Source: Actinomadura mexicana (lineage in GTDB: Bacteria; Actinomycetota; Actinomycetes; Streptosporangiales; Streptosporangiaceae). From it: a stretch of DNA of 64,000 bases. This document shows positions 7,834-16,156 of this stretch, one piece after another (position 1 is the stretch's first letter; the number at the start of each line of letters is the position of its first letter). The position numbers were made by a program, and so were the translations under genes. Under the pieces are notes generated by a model. That model searched no databases, had not been told where the DNA came from, and saw only the letters and a program-made list of their open reading frames with translations. The DNA lies in contig NZ_FZNP01000002.1 in assembly GCF_900188105.1 (NCBI RefSeq), positions 124,001 through 188,000 of the forward strand, written 5' to 3'.

Positions 7834-8829
7834 TCACTGGGCGAACAGCTCGTCCAGCGGACGGGTGCTGCCGATCAGGCCGGTGTCGACGGTGAGCTGG
7901 GCGAGCGGGGCGATCTCGGTGCGCCCGGCCTCCGGGTTCCAGCCGGGCAGGGTCACCTTGCCGCTGAGCCCCGGGTCCAGCTTCAGATAGCCGTTCAGCG
8001 CGGCCCGAGCCTCGTCCGGGTGCTCCTGGGCGTACTGCAGGGACTCCTTCAGCGCGGCGGAGAACCGCTTCACGACGTCGGGGTTCTTGGCCGCGTACTG
8101 CTTGGAGGTGAACCAGCCGGCGAACGGCAGGTTCGCGCCCATCGCGGCGTAGCTGACCGGCAGCGGCTCGGCGCCCTGCCCCTTGGCGATCGTGATGAAC
8201 GGCTCGCTGAGCATCGCGGCGTCCACCTGGCCGGCCTTCAGGGCGGCGGGCATGTTGGGGATGGGCACCTCCACCAGGGTGACGTCGCCGGTCTTCAGCC
8301 CGTTCTTCTTCAGGACCGAGGCGACGGCGACCTCGTTGATGCCCTTCAGGGTGTTGACCGCGATCTTCTTGCCCTTCAGGTCGCCCACCTCGGCGATCCC
8401 GGGGTTCGCGGTCATCAGCTGCCCGGATCCGTCCTTCATCGCGTCCTCGGAGGCGCGGGCGCCCACGGAGACCATCGTCACCGGCACGCCCTTCTCGCGG
8501 GCGACGAGCAGGCTGACGAGGTTGGAGTAGCCGAACTGGAAGTCGCCGCTGACCACGGCGGGGACGATGGCGGCGCCGCCCTGGGCGTCCTGCGTGGTGA
8601 CCGTCAGCTTGTGGCGGGCGAACACGCCCTTGCTGATCCCGAGCTTCACCGGGGCGATGTCGATGATGGGGATGACGCCGAGCTTCACCTTCGCCGCGCC
8701 GGAGGCGGAGACCTCGCCGTCGGCGTTGGAGCCGCAGCCGGTGAGGGCCGTCAGCCCCAGCACGGCCGTGGCCGCGCCTGCGACGAGGGGTGTGAGGCGC
8801 CTGGGGCGGCCGCGGTGGAAGAAGGACAT
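7834..8829 (-). CDS. ABC transporter substrate-binding lipoprotein (SsuA/THI5-like)
   Basis: A 331-residue exported solute receptor. A basic N-region (HRGRPRR), a hydrophobic stretch and the lipobox LTGC (Cys32) indicate lipidation. The mature part has the NMT1/SsuA-like pattern (VKLGVIPIIDIAPVKLGISKGVFARHKL, then GDFQFGYSNLVSLL and LKGKKIAVNTLKGINEVAV). It should capture the operon's growth substrate outside the membrane and deliver it to the permease pair. There is a 51-bp gap to the permease start. The ligand cannot be deduced; context suggests an aromatic acid or its nitrogen-containing derivative. Confidence 0.9.
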   Translation of the reverse strand: MSFFHRGRPRRLTPLVAGAATAVLGLTALTGCGSNADGEVSASGAAKVKLGVIPIIDIAPVKLGISKGVFARHKLTVTTQDAQGGAAIVPAVVSGDFQFGYSNLVSLLVAREKGVPVTMVSVGARASEDAMKDGSGQLMTANPGIAEVGDLKGKKIAVNTLKGINEVAVASVLKKNGLKTGDVTLVEVPIPNMPAALKAGQVDAAMLSEPFITIAKGQGAEPLPVSYAAMGANLPFAGWFTSKQYAAKNPDVVKRFSAALKESLQYAQEHPDEARAALNGYLKLDPGLSGKVTLPGWNPEAGRTEIAPLAQLTVDTGLIGSTRPLDELFAQ

Positions 8830-8870
8830 GTCGGTACTCCTGGGCGAAGGCGCGGTGGGCGCGGAGGGGG

Positions 8871-9656
8871 TTAGCGGGTTCCGGTGAGTGACAGGGCTCC
8901 GAGTGAGTCGAACGCCACGGAGATGGCGCGGCCGGGATGCAGGGGGACGGCGTCGGTGAGCCCGCCGGTGAGGACGATCCAGCCGGGTTCGATGGCGAGC
9001 CCCCGCTCGGCCAGCCCGTTGGCGGCGAGCGCGAGGGCGTTGGCCGGGTGCCCGAGGACGGCCGCGCCGGTCGCGGTGTCGGCGGTCTCGCCGTCGACGC
9101 CCAGCCGGCAGGACTCCTCCGCCAGGTCCAGGCCCTCGGGTGAGACGGCGCGGCCGGAGACGACGTACCGGCAGGCGGAGGCGTTGTCGGCCACCACGTC
9201 CGGCAGGGCGAAGTCGAAGTCGCGGTAGCGGCTGTCGATGACCTCGAACCCGGCGTGCACGCTCCGGACCGCGCTCATCGCCTGCTCCGCCGTCACGCCG
9301 GGGCCGCTCAGCCGCGCGCCCATGATGAAGGCGATCTCGGGTTCGACGCGCGGGTGGATGAACTCCCCCACGGCCACCGGCTCGCCGGGCGCCAGGGTCA
9401 TCGCGTCGGTGAGCCAGCCGGTCAGCGGGACGTCGACGCCCATCCGCCGCTGCTTCGCCCGCGAGGTCAGGCCGAGCTTCACCCCGACGACGCGCTGCCC
9501 GCCGCTCGTCTTGCGGCCGAGCAGGGCGTCCTGGATCCGGTAGGCGGTGCCGAGGTCGAGATCCGGCCACCCTTCGGTGATCTTGACTCCGTCCTCGCGG
9601 ACGTGCTCGCGGCGCAGCAGTTCGCCGACGGTGGTGTCGATCGTCCACTCGGACAT
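8871..9656 (-). CDS. 4-oxalocrotonate decarboxylase / 2-keto-4-pentenoate hydratase family enzyme
   Basis: A 261-residue enzyme of the FAH-like hydratase/decarboxylase family (DmpH, DmpE, MhpD). Family signatures seen are VGVKLGLTSRAKQ (residues about 57-69), FIHPRVEPEIAFIMG with the metal-binding Glu-x-Glu, and GFEVIDSRYRDFDF. The similarity to GVKLGLTS...M and the presence of 4-OT and a semialdehyde dehydrogenase favour 4-oxalocrotonate decarboxylase (PraD/DmpH) over hydratase. It is the first gene of the 13-gene operon. The hydratase, aldolase and acetaldehyde dehydrogenase that complete a meta pathway are not in the window and may lie past the left edge. Confidence 0.87.
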   Translation of the reverse strand: MSEWTIDTTVGELLRREHVREDGVKITEGWPDLDLGTAYRIQDALLGRKTSGGQRVVGVKLGLTSRAKQRRMGVDVPLTGWLTDAMTLAPGEPVAVGEFIHPRVEPEIAFIMGARLSGPGVTAEQAMSAVRSVHAGFEVIDSRYRDFDFALPDVVADNASACRYVVSGRAVSPEGLDLAEESCRLGVDGETADTATGAAVLGHPANALALAANGLAERGLAIEPGWIVLTGGLTDAVPLHPGRAISVAFDSLGALSLTGTR

Positions 9657-9788
9657 GGCGTGGTCCTTCTCTCGTGCGGAGCCGGGACGGACGTCCCCGG
9701 GCGGACGGCTCAGCCGGTCCCGGCCACCACCGGCGCGATGACCTGCGGTGTCGAGGTGTCTCCGTGACGCATCAACCTAAAACACCTA

Positions 9789-9811
9789 ATGGATATATTC
9801 AATAGATCCAT
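9789..9811. promoter_or_regulatory. Inverted repeat upstream of the ring-cleavage operon (candidate operator)
   Basis: ATGGAT and its exact complement ATCCAT flank an 11-nt AT-rich spacer, 132 bp upstream of the first operon gene. A second small dyad, ATCT-gttca-AGAT, lies at 9815-9827. The region is distinctly AT-rich for this genome, as expected for a promoter/operator. Binding by the operon's GntR regulator is inferred. Confidence 0.45.
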
Positions 9812-9867
9812 ACGATCTGTTCAAGATCTGGTGAGACGAGGGCGCCATGGGCCGAGGGCAGGAAAGA

Positions 9868-9913
9868 CCACGGCGCCCGCCCCGCGGCTCTTGCCGCAGG
9901 ACGGGCGCCGTGG
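9868..9913 (-). terminator. Strong hairpin terminator of the type IV secretion operon
   Basis: A perfect 12-bp inverted repeat (CCACGGCGCCCG / CGGGCGCCGTGG) with a 22-nt loop, located 13 bp past the stop of the VirB4-like gene. Read on the minus strand it is followed by TCTTTCCTGCC, a weakly T-rich tail typical of actinomycete terminators. Confidence 0.7.
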
Positions 9914-9925
9914 CGACCGCGCCGG

Positions 9926-11488
9926 TCAGATGGCCGCGGCGGGCGGCCTCGTGGTCGAGTTGGTCCAGCGCTTGTTGGTGTCGTTGACGTCCCGCTCGAC
10001 GGAGGTGAGCTCCACCCTGAACGGGATGCCGGGGCGGCCGCCGACCTTGACCAGGAACCTGCCGCGTCCCGGGGGCTCGCTGTCCCGCTTGAGCTCGGGG
10101 TTCCAGGACGGCGGCGTCGACCAGTCGACGATCATGCGTTCCTCGATGGAGGACATCCGGACCACCTCGTTCACCATCGCCATCTCCGCCTGCGGCAGCC
10201 CGCCGCAGATCACCATGCCCGCGCGTTCGGCGAAGCCCTTGGCCTTGAGCCGGTCCGCCTGGTCGCTCAGCGACAGCAGGTCGGCCATGGTGTGCGTGAT
10301 CATCACCTGCCCCGTGCCGCGCTGCCGGTTGAGGCGGGTGAGGGCGTCGACGCGGTCCACCAGACCGCGCCCGGACCGCAGCACCCGCCACAGCTCGTCG
10401 AGGACGACGAAGAAGTGCCGCTGCGGTTCGAGCCCCTCGTCTGCCAGCGCGTGCGCGGCCTCGATCGAGCCGAACCCGTCCGACCAGCACGCCAGCAGGA
10501 CGGCGGCCTGCAACTCGGCGTCGGCGTCGTCGATCCCGCTGATGTCGATGCAGACGCCGCCCGGGTTGTCCAGCTGGATCGCGGTGGTGGTCTGGTGCGC
10601 GAACGTCTCGCCCATCGGACCGTCCAGGATCCCGAGCAGCGAGGCGTGCAACGGGTCGACGGCCGCGCGGTACCGCGCCTCGTCGCCGCGCGCGAGGGTC
10701 ACCGCGCGCAGCCGTTCCGGCCCGTCGTCGATCACCTTGATGAGGTCGGGCAGGACGGGCACGCCGCGGTGGCGCTCGTCCAGCACCCGCAGGGCCGCGT
10801 TGAGCACGGTGCGCTCGGTGTCGGCGATCGGCCCTCCGCGCAGCAGCGTGAGCAGCGCGCTGACCATGTTCAGCCGGCGGCCGTGCGCGTCGGCGACCAG
10901 CTTGGTCCGCGCCGCCTCCGGGAGCCTGGCCGCCGCGCCCGCCGTCGCGCCGGGGTCGAGCACGTTCAGCGAGCCCAGGCCGCGGCCGAGCTTGATGATC
11001 TGCCCGCCCATCGCCCGGACCAGATCGACGTAGTCGGGCTTCAGGTCGCCGAGCACCATGGGGAACACCCCCTGGCCGACCAGCCCGACCACCATCCTGC
11101 GGATCAGCGTCGACTTGCCCAGCCCCGGCTTGCCCAGCACCAGGGCCGACGGGTTGTGGATCAGGTTCGCGCGCTGGAACCACGAGATCGGATCGCAGCA
11201 CAGCGCGGCGCCGGTGGTGAGCTCCCGGCCGAGCGGCACGCCGACCATCGGCGTCCCCGACCCGGCCCCGAACGGCCACAGCCCGCACACCTGGACCGTG
11301 GTGCCGCGCCATTCCGACGGCATCTCCACGTAGGAGGCCCGGCCCCCGCCCCTGCGGGTGAACCCCCTGAATCCGGGCTTGATCTCGGGCTTGCCCTTCT
11401 TCTTCCCCGTCTTTCCCTTCCCGCCGTCCCGCTCGGCGGGCGGCTCCCCGGCCGCGCCGCCGGGGACCGACTCCGGAGAACGCTTCAC
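9926..11488 (-). CDS. VirB4/TraC-like type IV secretion ATPase
   Basis: A 520-residue P-loop ATPase. A basic, disordered N-terminus (GGKGKTGKKKGK) precedes Walker A GKPGLGKS at residues 119-126 and a canonical Walker B FFVVLDELWRVL. The later segment QRGTGQVMITHTMADLLSLSD is typical of VirB4/TraG-fold ATPases. Together with the SCO6880-family protein encoded just upstream, it likely corresponds to a split VirB4: that protein carries the membrane and N-terminal parts, this one the motor. The GTG start at 11488 overlaps the upstream stop (GTGA). It would power substrate or pilus export at the inner membrane. Confidence 0.88.
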   Translation of the reverse strand: MKRSPESVPGGAAGEPPAERDGGKGKTGKKKGKPEIKPGFRGFTRRGGGRASYVEMPSEWRGTTVQVCGLWPFGAGSGTPMVGVPLGRELTTGAALCCDPISWFQRANLIHNPSALVLGKPGLGKSTLIRRMVVGLVGQGVFPMVLGDLKPDYVDLVRAMGGQIIKLGRGLGSLNVLDPGATAGAAARLPEAARTKLVADAHGRRLNMVSALLTLLRGGPIADTERTVLNAALRVLDERHRGVPVLPDLIKVIDDGPERLRAVTLARGDEARYRAAVDPLHASLLGILDGPMGETFAHQTTTAIQLDNPGGVCIDISGIDDADAELQAAVLLACWSDGFGSIEAAHALADEGLEPQRHFFVVLDELWRVLRSGRGLVDRVDALTRLNRQRGTGQVMITHTMADLLSLSDQADRLKAKGFAERAGMVICGGLPQAEMAMVNEVVRMSSIEERMIVDWSTPPSWNPELKRDSEPPGRGRFLVKVGGRPGIPFRVELTSVERDVNDTNKRWTNSTTRPPAAAI

Positions 11489-12966
11489 AGGGACTCCCTC
11501 ACCAGCGCCGGCACCTGAAGGTGGTCGGGAAGGACGATGCCCAGAGGGAGGGCGGCCGCGAACGCCGACGCCTGCGACCCGTACATCTGCCGCAACCGCA
11601 GCCGCGCGGGGCCCGTGAGCGTGTCGACGGCGGCCGCCGCGACCGGTAGCTCCTCGGCCGAGCGGACGGTGGCGGTGACGAGGACGGTGAACCGGATCAC
11701 CCCCGCTCCCCTGGCCTCCTCCAGAGCCGACTGGTCGCTCTTGATGACGTCGATCTCGTTCCGGGCGGCGCTGGCGGCGCCGTCGAGGCGGAAGCGCGAG
11801 TCCCGCCGGTCCCGTTCCACGATCCGGGCCGCGGAGGCCGGATCGTGCGGCCGGTAGAGGAAGGTGACGCGCTTACGGGCGATGTCGTGGTGCGGGGCCA
11901 CCAGCCCGGTCATCACGTTGGACAGCACCTCGCCTCGCGGCGCCTCCGACATGCCCCACGTGATGGAGCAGCCGCTGTCGTGGACGTAGTGGTCCCACGA
12001 CTCCTGCGCCGCGACCGGCCCGGCGTCCTCCCAGCGCGTCTCCTGGTCCTCGGAGGCCTCCAGGACCGACTGCGCGCCCGGGTCGTAGGCGATCCGCACG
12101 GCGCGGGCGAGTTCCTTCGCGGTCAGCGCGCGGGCGGATCCGGCGCCGGTCATCGACAGCCCGGAGACCAGCCCGGGGATGCGCATCCCGATCTCCCGCA
12201 CCATGGCGTCCTGGTCACGGCGCTTGCCCCCGAGCTGCGGCAGGGACGCGTAGGTGACGGCGATACGGGTGGAGACCCGCGCGCTGCCCACCGGGTAGTT
12301 CCAGACGATCTCGTCCAGAGCCTGCCGGGCCAGCTCGGGCGCGTTCGGGTCGGTGTTGGCGTAGATCTCCTCCCGGAGGCGGGTTCCGGTGTCGGGGGCC
12401 GTCTCGATGGTCACGCTCGCGGCGACCAGGCCCGGCTCGTAGCTCAGCGAGGCCAGCCACTGCCCCCAGTGGGAGACCCACGTGTCGACCTGGCTCTGGT
12501 CGACCAGGGCCGCCCCCTCGGCATTGCACTCGAACACCACGGTGTAGTGCTTCGTGGACGGGATCACGACCAGGGCGAACGGGCGCCCGTAGGAGTCGCG
12601 CCCCTCCACCAGCCGGGACTGGGCGAGCAGCCCCGGCAGCCGGCACGAGCCGTGCGGGACGACGCTCAACGGTCCCGAACGGTAGAGGTGCCAGCCCTGG
12701 GAGCGGCCCGACCACCAGGTCACCCGTGCCGTGAGGGACTGCAGGGCGGTCCGCCCGTGCGCGTCCTGGATGACCAGCGGCAGCATGACCAGCCCCAGCA
12801 GCACGGCGCCGACCAGGCTCACCGTCAGCGAGACCGTCGCGATCAGGGTGATGAGGATCAGCCCGACCATGAGGATCAGCGTGCCGGCCAGTCCCAGCCG
12901 CCCGATCCCGGGGGACACCGGCTTCCGCCAGTTCCCGTACGTGGGTTCACGATAGTCGGACGTCAC
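11485..12966 (-). CDS. SCO6880-family type IV secretion protein (PrgI-like N-terminus, VirB4 N-domain-like)
   Basis: A 493-residue protein of the actinobacterial SCO6880 family. It starts with a short cytosolic YGNWRKP segment typical of PrgI-like proteins, then two adjacent membrane helices (residues about 22-66, GTLILMVGLILITLIATVSL and LVGAVLLGLVMLPLVI). The rest is a soluble domain with the LVEGRDSYGRPFALVVIPSTKHYTVVFEC pattern seen in VirB4 N-terminal regions. No Walker motif is present. It overlaps the ATPase gene by 4 bp and probably anchors it to the membrane. The start is GTG. Confidence 0.82.
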   Translation of the reverse strand: MTSDYREPTYGNWRKPVSPGIGRLGLAGTLILMVGLILITLIATVSLTVSLVGAVLLGLVMLPLVIQDAHGRTALQSLTARVTWWSGRSQGWHLYRSGPLSVVPHGSCRLPGLLAQSRLVEGRDSYGRPFALVVIPSTKHYTVVFECNAEGAALVDQSQVDTWVSHWGQWLASLSYEPGLVAASVTIETAPDTGTRLREEIYANTDPNAPELARQALDEIVWNYPVGSARVSTRIAVTYASLPQLGGKRRDQDAMVREIGMRIPGLVSGLSMTGAGSARALTAKELARAVRIAYDPGAQSVLEASEDQETRWEDAGPVAAQESWDHYVHDSGCSITWGMSEAPRGEVLSNVMTGLVAPHHDIARKRVTFLYRPHDPASAARIVERDRRDSRFRLDGAASAARNEIDVIKSDQSALEEARGAGVIRFTVLVTATVRSAEELPVAAAAVDTLTGPARLRLRQMYGSQASAFAAALPLGIVLPDHLQVPALVRESL

Positions 12967-12991
12967 GCCGCCTCCACCTCATTCCTTCGGC

Positions 12992-14440
12992 CTACGCACT
13001 GCCGCTTGGACCGCTCGTGCTTCCGCCACTGCCGCTTGGGCCACCGCCCCCGGAAGGGGGCGTGCGCCCGGTGCCTCCACCTGAGGAGGGACCCGGGTCG
13101 GGGGGCCGGTAGCTGGGAACCTCGCTGCCGCTGCCTCCGATGGAGGTGAAGTCAGGAGCGGGAACGTCGTACGCGGGAACCTCGTACGGGGGAACACTGG
13201 AGGAAGGGTCGGCCCCCGTGGGGCCCTGCGATCCCCCGCCGCCGCCCGAACCGGTGTCCGGACCGCTGCCCGAACCACCACCCGAACCGCCGCCCGTTCC
13301 GCCGGGCGGTCCACCGCCCGGTCCAGCACCCGGTCCAGCACCCGGTCCGTTGGTCGGCCTGGGAGTCGACGCTCCGCCACCCGAACCGCCACCCGAACCG
13401 CTACCCGAGCCACCGCCCGAACCGCCGCCCGAACCGCCGCCTCTACCGCCCCAGCCGGCCCAACCGCCCCAACCGCCGCCCGAACCTCCACCCGGTCGGT
13501 TGCTTCGTACAGGAGTTGACGCGCCGCCACTGCCGCCGCTCATCAGGCCCGCGAAAAGGCCCGTCGCCTGCTTGCGCATGGTCATCGCGGTGCCGCCGTA
13601 CGTGAAGTGGCCGACCTGGCGGATGCCGAAGAAGCTCTGGCCTTCCGTGGCGGCGGGCATCACGGCGCGCAGGGTCGCCGGCAGGGCGAACACCGACCCG
13701 GCGGCGAGGGCCAGGCCGAAGAGCCGGTCGGCCTCGTACTCGGAGGCCATCAGCTTCAGAGCCCCGGCGTCGATCACCGCGATGACCGGCTTGACCGCGG
13801 TGAAGGCGACCAGCAGACCGACGCACTGCCTGTAGGCGGCGTTCCCGTAGGTGCTGAACCTGGCCGCGGCGAGGGTCGGGAGGATCCCGACGAGGATGAT
13901 CAGGGCGCCGCTCCGGAAGAGCATCAGCACGAACTGGATCGCCGACGAGAGCGCCGCGGCGAGAGCGAAGAAGGCGAGGATGAAGGACGTGTCGTCCTTG
14001 TCGCCCCCGAGCAGGCCGAGGCCGTTCTTCCAGTTGTCTATCCAGGCATCGTTCTTCGGACCCATGCCCTCGATGATCCAGTGGGAGAACCTGTCCCCGG
14101 CGATGTTCGCCAGATTGACCAGCGTGGCGAGCGTCAGGATGATGACGGCCAGTTCGAAGAACTGGGTCATCGCCTGCCGGAAGGGTTCTCCCTTGCGTTG
14201 GATCGCGATCCGGAAGGCCGCGACGAGGAAACCGGCGAACGCCATCGCGGCGGTCAGCCAGTTGGTGTACTCGCGGAGCATGTAGAGGACTCCGCCTCTT
14301 TCCCCGCCCAGGTCCACGCTGTAGGCGCTGTCGCTCATCCACCAGGTGAGGAACGTCTGAAAACTCGACAGCGCCCAGTCCAGCAGCTTGTTGACGAGCC
14401 ACGCCCATGCCTCGTTGAGGAGATCATCCACAGAGATCAC
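12992..14440 (-). CDS. VirB6/TrbL-like polytopic membrane protein with Gly-Ser-rich tail
   Basis: A 482-residue protein. Residues 1-290 contain roughly six to seven hydrophobic helices (LTAAMAFAGFLVAAF, FELAVIILTLATLVNLA, SFILAFFALAAALSSAIQFVLMLF, ALIILVGILPTLAAA, CVGLLVAFTAVKPVIAVI). An N-terminal amphipathic stretch and a gated channel layout resemble SCO6881/TrbL-type conjugation channel proteins. From about residue 300 to the end it is almost entirely Gly/Ser/Pro. The function is inferred to be the inner-membrane channel of the secretion apparatus. Start is GTG at 14440; the nearby in-frame GTG at codon 4 cannot be excluded. Confidence 0.78.
   Translation of the reverse strand: MISVDDLLNEAWAWLVNKLLDWALSSFQTFLTWWMSDSAYSVDLGGERGGVLYMLREYTNWLTAAMAFAGFLVAAFRIAIQRKGEPFRQAMTQFFELAVIILTLATLVNLANIAGDRFSHWIIEGMGPKNDAWIDNWKNGLGLLGGDKDDTSFILAFFALAAALSSAIQFVLMLFRSGALIILVGILPTLAAARFSTYGNAAYRQCVGLLVAFTAVKPVIAVIDAGALKLMASEYEADRLFGLALAAGSVFALPATLRAVMPAATEGQSFFGIRQVGHFTYGGTAMTMRKQATGLFAGLMSGGSGGASTPVRSNRPGGGSGGGWGGWAGWGGRGGGSGGGSGGGSGSGSGGGSGGGASTPRPTNGPGAGPGAGPGGGPPGGTGGGSGGGSGSGPDTGSGGGGGSQGPTGADPSSSVPPYEVPAYDVPAPDFTSIGGSGSEVPSYRPPDPGPSSGGGTGRTPPSGGGGPSGSGGSTSGPSGSA
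13010..13510 (-). repeat. Degenerate GGGSGG-coding repeats in the VirB6-like gene
   Basis: Short imperfect repeats of the type gccacccgaacc(g) encode Gly-Gly-Ser and Pro-Gly-rich stretches in the C-terminal third of the VirB6-like protein. This is protein-coding low complexity, prone to slippage, and not a CRISPR or mobile element. Confidence 0.75.
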
Positions 14441-14500
14441 CTGGACGGCGGGGAGCGGGAACCACGAAGTCGATCAACTCGCGCACGATGGGCTTTCTTC

Positions 14501-15598
14501 TCAGAAGGGATCGAGCAGAAGGCTGACGAAGGCGATGGCCAGTCCTGAGCCCGCCATGACGCATGCGACCATCACCCATCCCAGGCCGACCGCATGCGCT
14601 CCGAACTCGCCCCGCCTGTGCTTGAGCGCCATGGTGCCGCCGACCAGTATGAAGCCCAGCACACAGGCCGCCAGAGCGGTCCAGATCAACCAGCGGAGCA
14701 TGGGCTCCACCGGTTCGGTGACCCCGCTCACTCCCTTCGCGTGGCCATGCGGCAGCGACGCGTCTGGTCTGGCGTTGATATCCGGCTTTCTTCCGGTGGG
14801 AGGCTTGAGCGCGGTCGTCTTCTTATCGGAATGCTCTTTCTTGCACTCCTTGGGGAACATTCCGCTGCTGTGCTGCCACTGGTCGCAGTACTCCTCCGGC
14901 CCCCCCACGCAGTCGATCTTCTCCTGGTCGGTCTTCAGATCCCAGCAGGAGTCGTTCTTCTTGTCTTCTTTCGGCCACTGGCCGCTGTCACTGGTGTTGC
15001 AGTACCCGTCCGGATCCGAATCGCTTCTGCGAAGGCAGACCTTGAACTGGTACTTCGCATCCGCGGTGCGCTTGTAGCCGGGGATCTCGGCCTCGTCGCA
15101 CTTCCCTTTTCCGGCCGCACGAACATCGATCACCTCTTGCCCGTCGACAATGGCATAGCCGCGCACGAGGTGGCCGTCGTTGTTGTGGTCGCACGCTCTG
15201 ATCCGACCGGTGGCAGGGTCGAACTGGAGCTTGCCGCCGGGGTCGGTGTCGATGGTCTCGATGTCCTCCGTCTTGCCCCAGTCGACCGGGGCTCCCAGTG
15301 CCGCGTGGCCGACGCTCCTCATCCGGCCCGGCGCCTGAGCGGCGGGGAGGACCTCGACCGCGAGCCGCACCGGGCCCGCGGCGAGCGGACCGGCCGCCTG
15401 GGGGCGTCCCGACGGGTCCGCCCCCCGCCGCCCGCTCAGGACGACCTCGGAGGCGGGAGCGGGCAGCAGGCTGACCACGAGCAGGGCGGCGCCCAGCGCG
15501 AGGAGCGCGGCGGACAGGACGGACACGCGCCGCCGCACGGGCGCCCGCCTCTGGCGGCCCCTTCCCCATGCCGCGCGGAGGTGCCGGGACGCAGTCAT
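14501..15598 (-). CDS. Cys-rich membrane-anchored protein of the type IV secretion locus (function unknown)
   Basis: A 365-residue protein I do not recognise by family. The N-terminus is very basic (RHLRAAWGRGRQRRAPVRRR) and followed by one hydrophobic helix (VLSAALLALGAALLVVSLL), as in a signal anchor. A hydrophilic, presumably extracytoplasmic middle has about eight cysteines and an Asp/Asn-rich CDHNNDGHLVRGY segment resembling a metal-binding loop. Two C-terminal helices (LIWTALAACVLGFILVGGTM and VMVACVMAGSGLAIAFVSLL) mirror the layout of the pilin-like protein encoded directly upstream. The start ATG (15598) shares one base with the previous stop. It may be a pilin or channel accessory with an exported domain. 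Confidence 0.7.
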   Translation of the reverse strand: MTASRHLRAAWGRGRQRRAPVRRRVSVLSAALLALGAALLVVSLLPAPASEVVLSGRRGADPSGRPQAAGPLAAGPVRLAVEVLPAAQAPGRMRSVGHAALGAPVDWGKTEDIETIDTDPGGKLQFDPATGRIRACDHNNDGHLVRGYAIVDGQEVIDVRAAGKGKCDEAEIPGYKRTADAKYQFKVCLRRSDSDPDGYCNTSDSGQWPKEDKKNDSCWDLKTDQEKIDCVGGPEEYCDQWQHSSGMFPKECKKEHSDKKTTALKPPTGRKPDINARPDASLPHGHAKGVSGVTEPVEPMLRWLIWTALAACVLGFILVGGTMALKHRRGEFGAHAVGLGWVMVACVMAGSGLAIAFVSLLLDPF

Positions 15599-15906
15599 CA
15601 AGTGGCGAGATTTCTGACGATCAATCCCGCGCTCACGATGAGCAGGCAGCCGAAACCCACGATGAACATGCTTCCGAGGTGACTTCCCCCCTCGCCCTTC
15701 TTGTGCTGGATCCCCATCCTGGCGCCGATGATGACGAAGCCCGCCACACAGGCCAGCAGGCCACCCCAGGCCGCCCAGCCGAGCAGCTTTTCGATCTTGT
15801 TCGCGAACGGCGGCGCCTCGCCCTGCCCGGGATTCGGGATGTCCCGGGCGAGGGCTGCCGCATGGTCGAACAGGTGGGCCGTCCACGTGATCGTCGCGTC
15901 GAGCAT
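15598..15906 (-). CDS. VirB2/TrbC-like two-helix small membrane protein (pilin-like)
   Basis: A 102-residue protein with two hydrophobic helices (residues about 46-65, GGLLACVAGFVIIGARMG, and 79-98, MFIVGFGCLLIVSAGLIVRNL) separated by a short basic loop (QHKKGEGG). This is the topology of VirB2/TrbC pilin-like subunits. It is the first gene of the five-gene minus-strand secretion operon and its C-terminal layout is shared with the next gene, suggesting a duplicated module. Identity as pilin is inferred from size, topology and neighbours. Confidence 0.72.
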   Translation of the reverse strand: MLDATITWTAHLFDHAAALARDIPNPGQGEAPPFANKIEKLLGWAAWGGLLACVAGFVIIGARMGIQHKKGEGGSHLGSMFIVGFGCLLIVSAGLIVRNLAT

Positions 15907-16156
15907 GCGCGTCCTCCGAAGTGATGCGATCGAGGTTCTGGCCGGCCGAGCGCAAGCGGACGGCGGTTCGGCCGGGGCTCACCGCCGCGTCACGGCAGGA
16001 CCGCCGCACTCTGGTCGATGAGCCCTCTCAGAAGGGGTCGCCGCCGGTCGGGGCTGGACCGGTGGGGCGCCTTCCGAGCACGGTTCTGTATTCGTACTGA
16101 ACGGTCCGGGAGCCGCAGTGATCGTCAAGCGCCGGGGAGCGGTAACTCTGGCGCGG

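Noticed and set aside
13010..13510. Regular short repeats suggestive of CRISPR or VNTR
   Set aside because: The units are 6-12 bp, lack spacers and code for Gly/Ser in frame with the VirB6-like protein.
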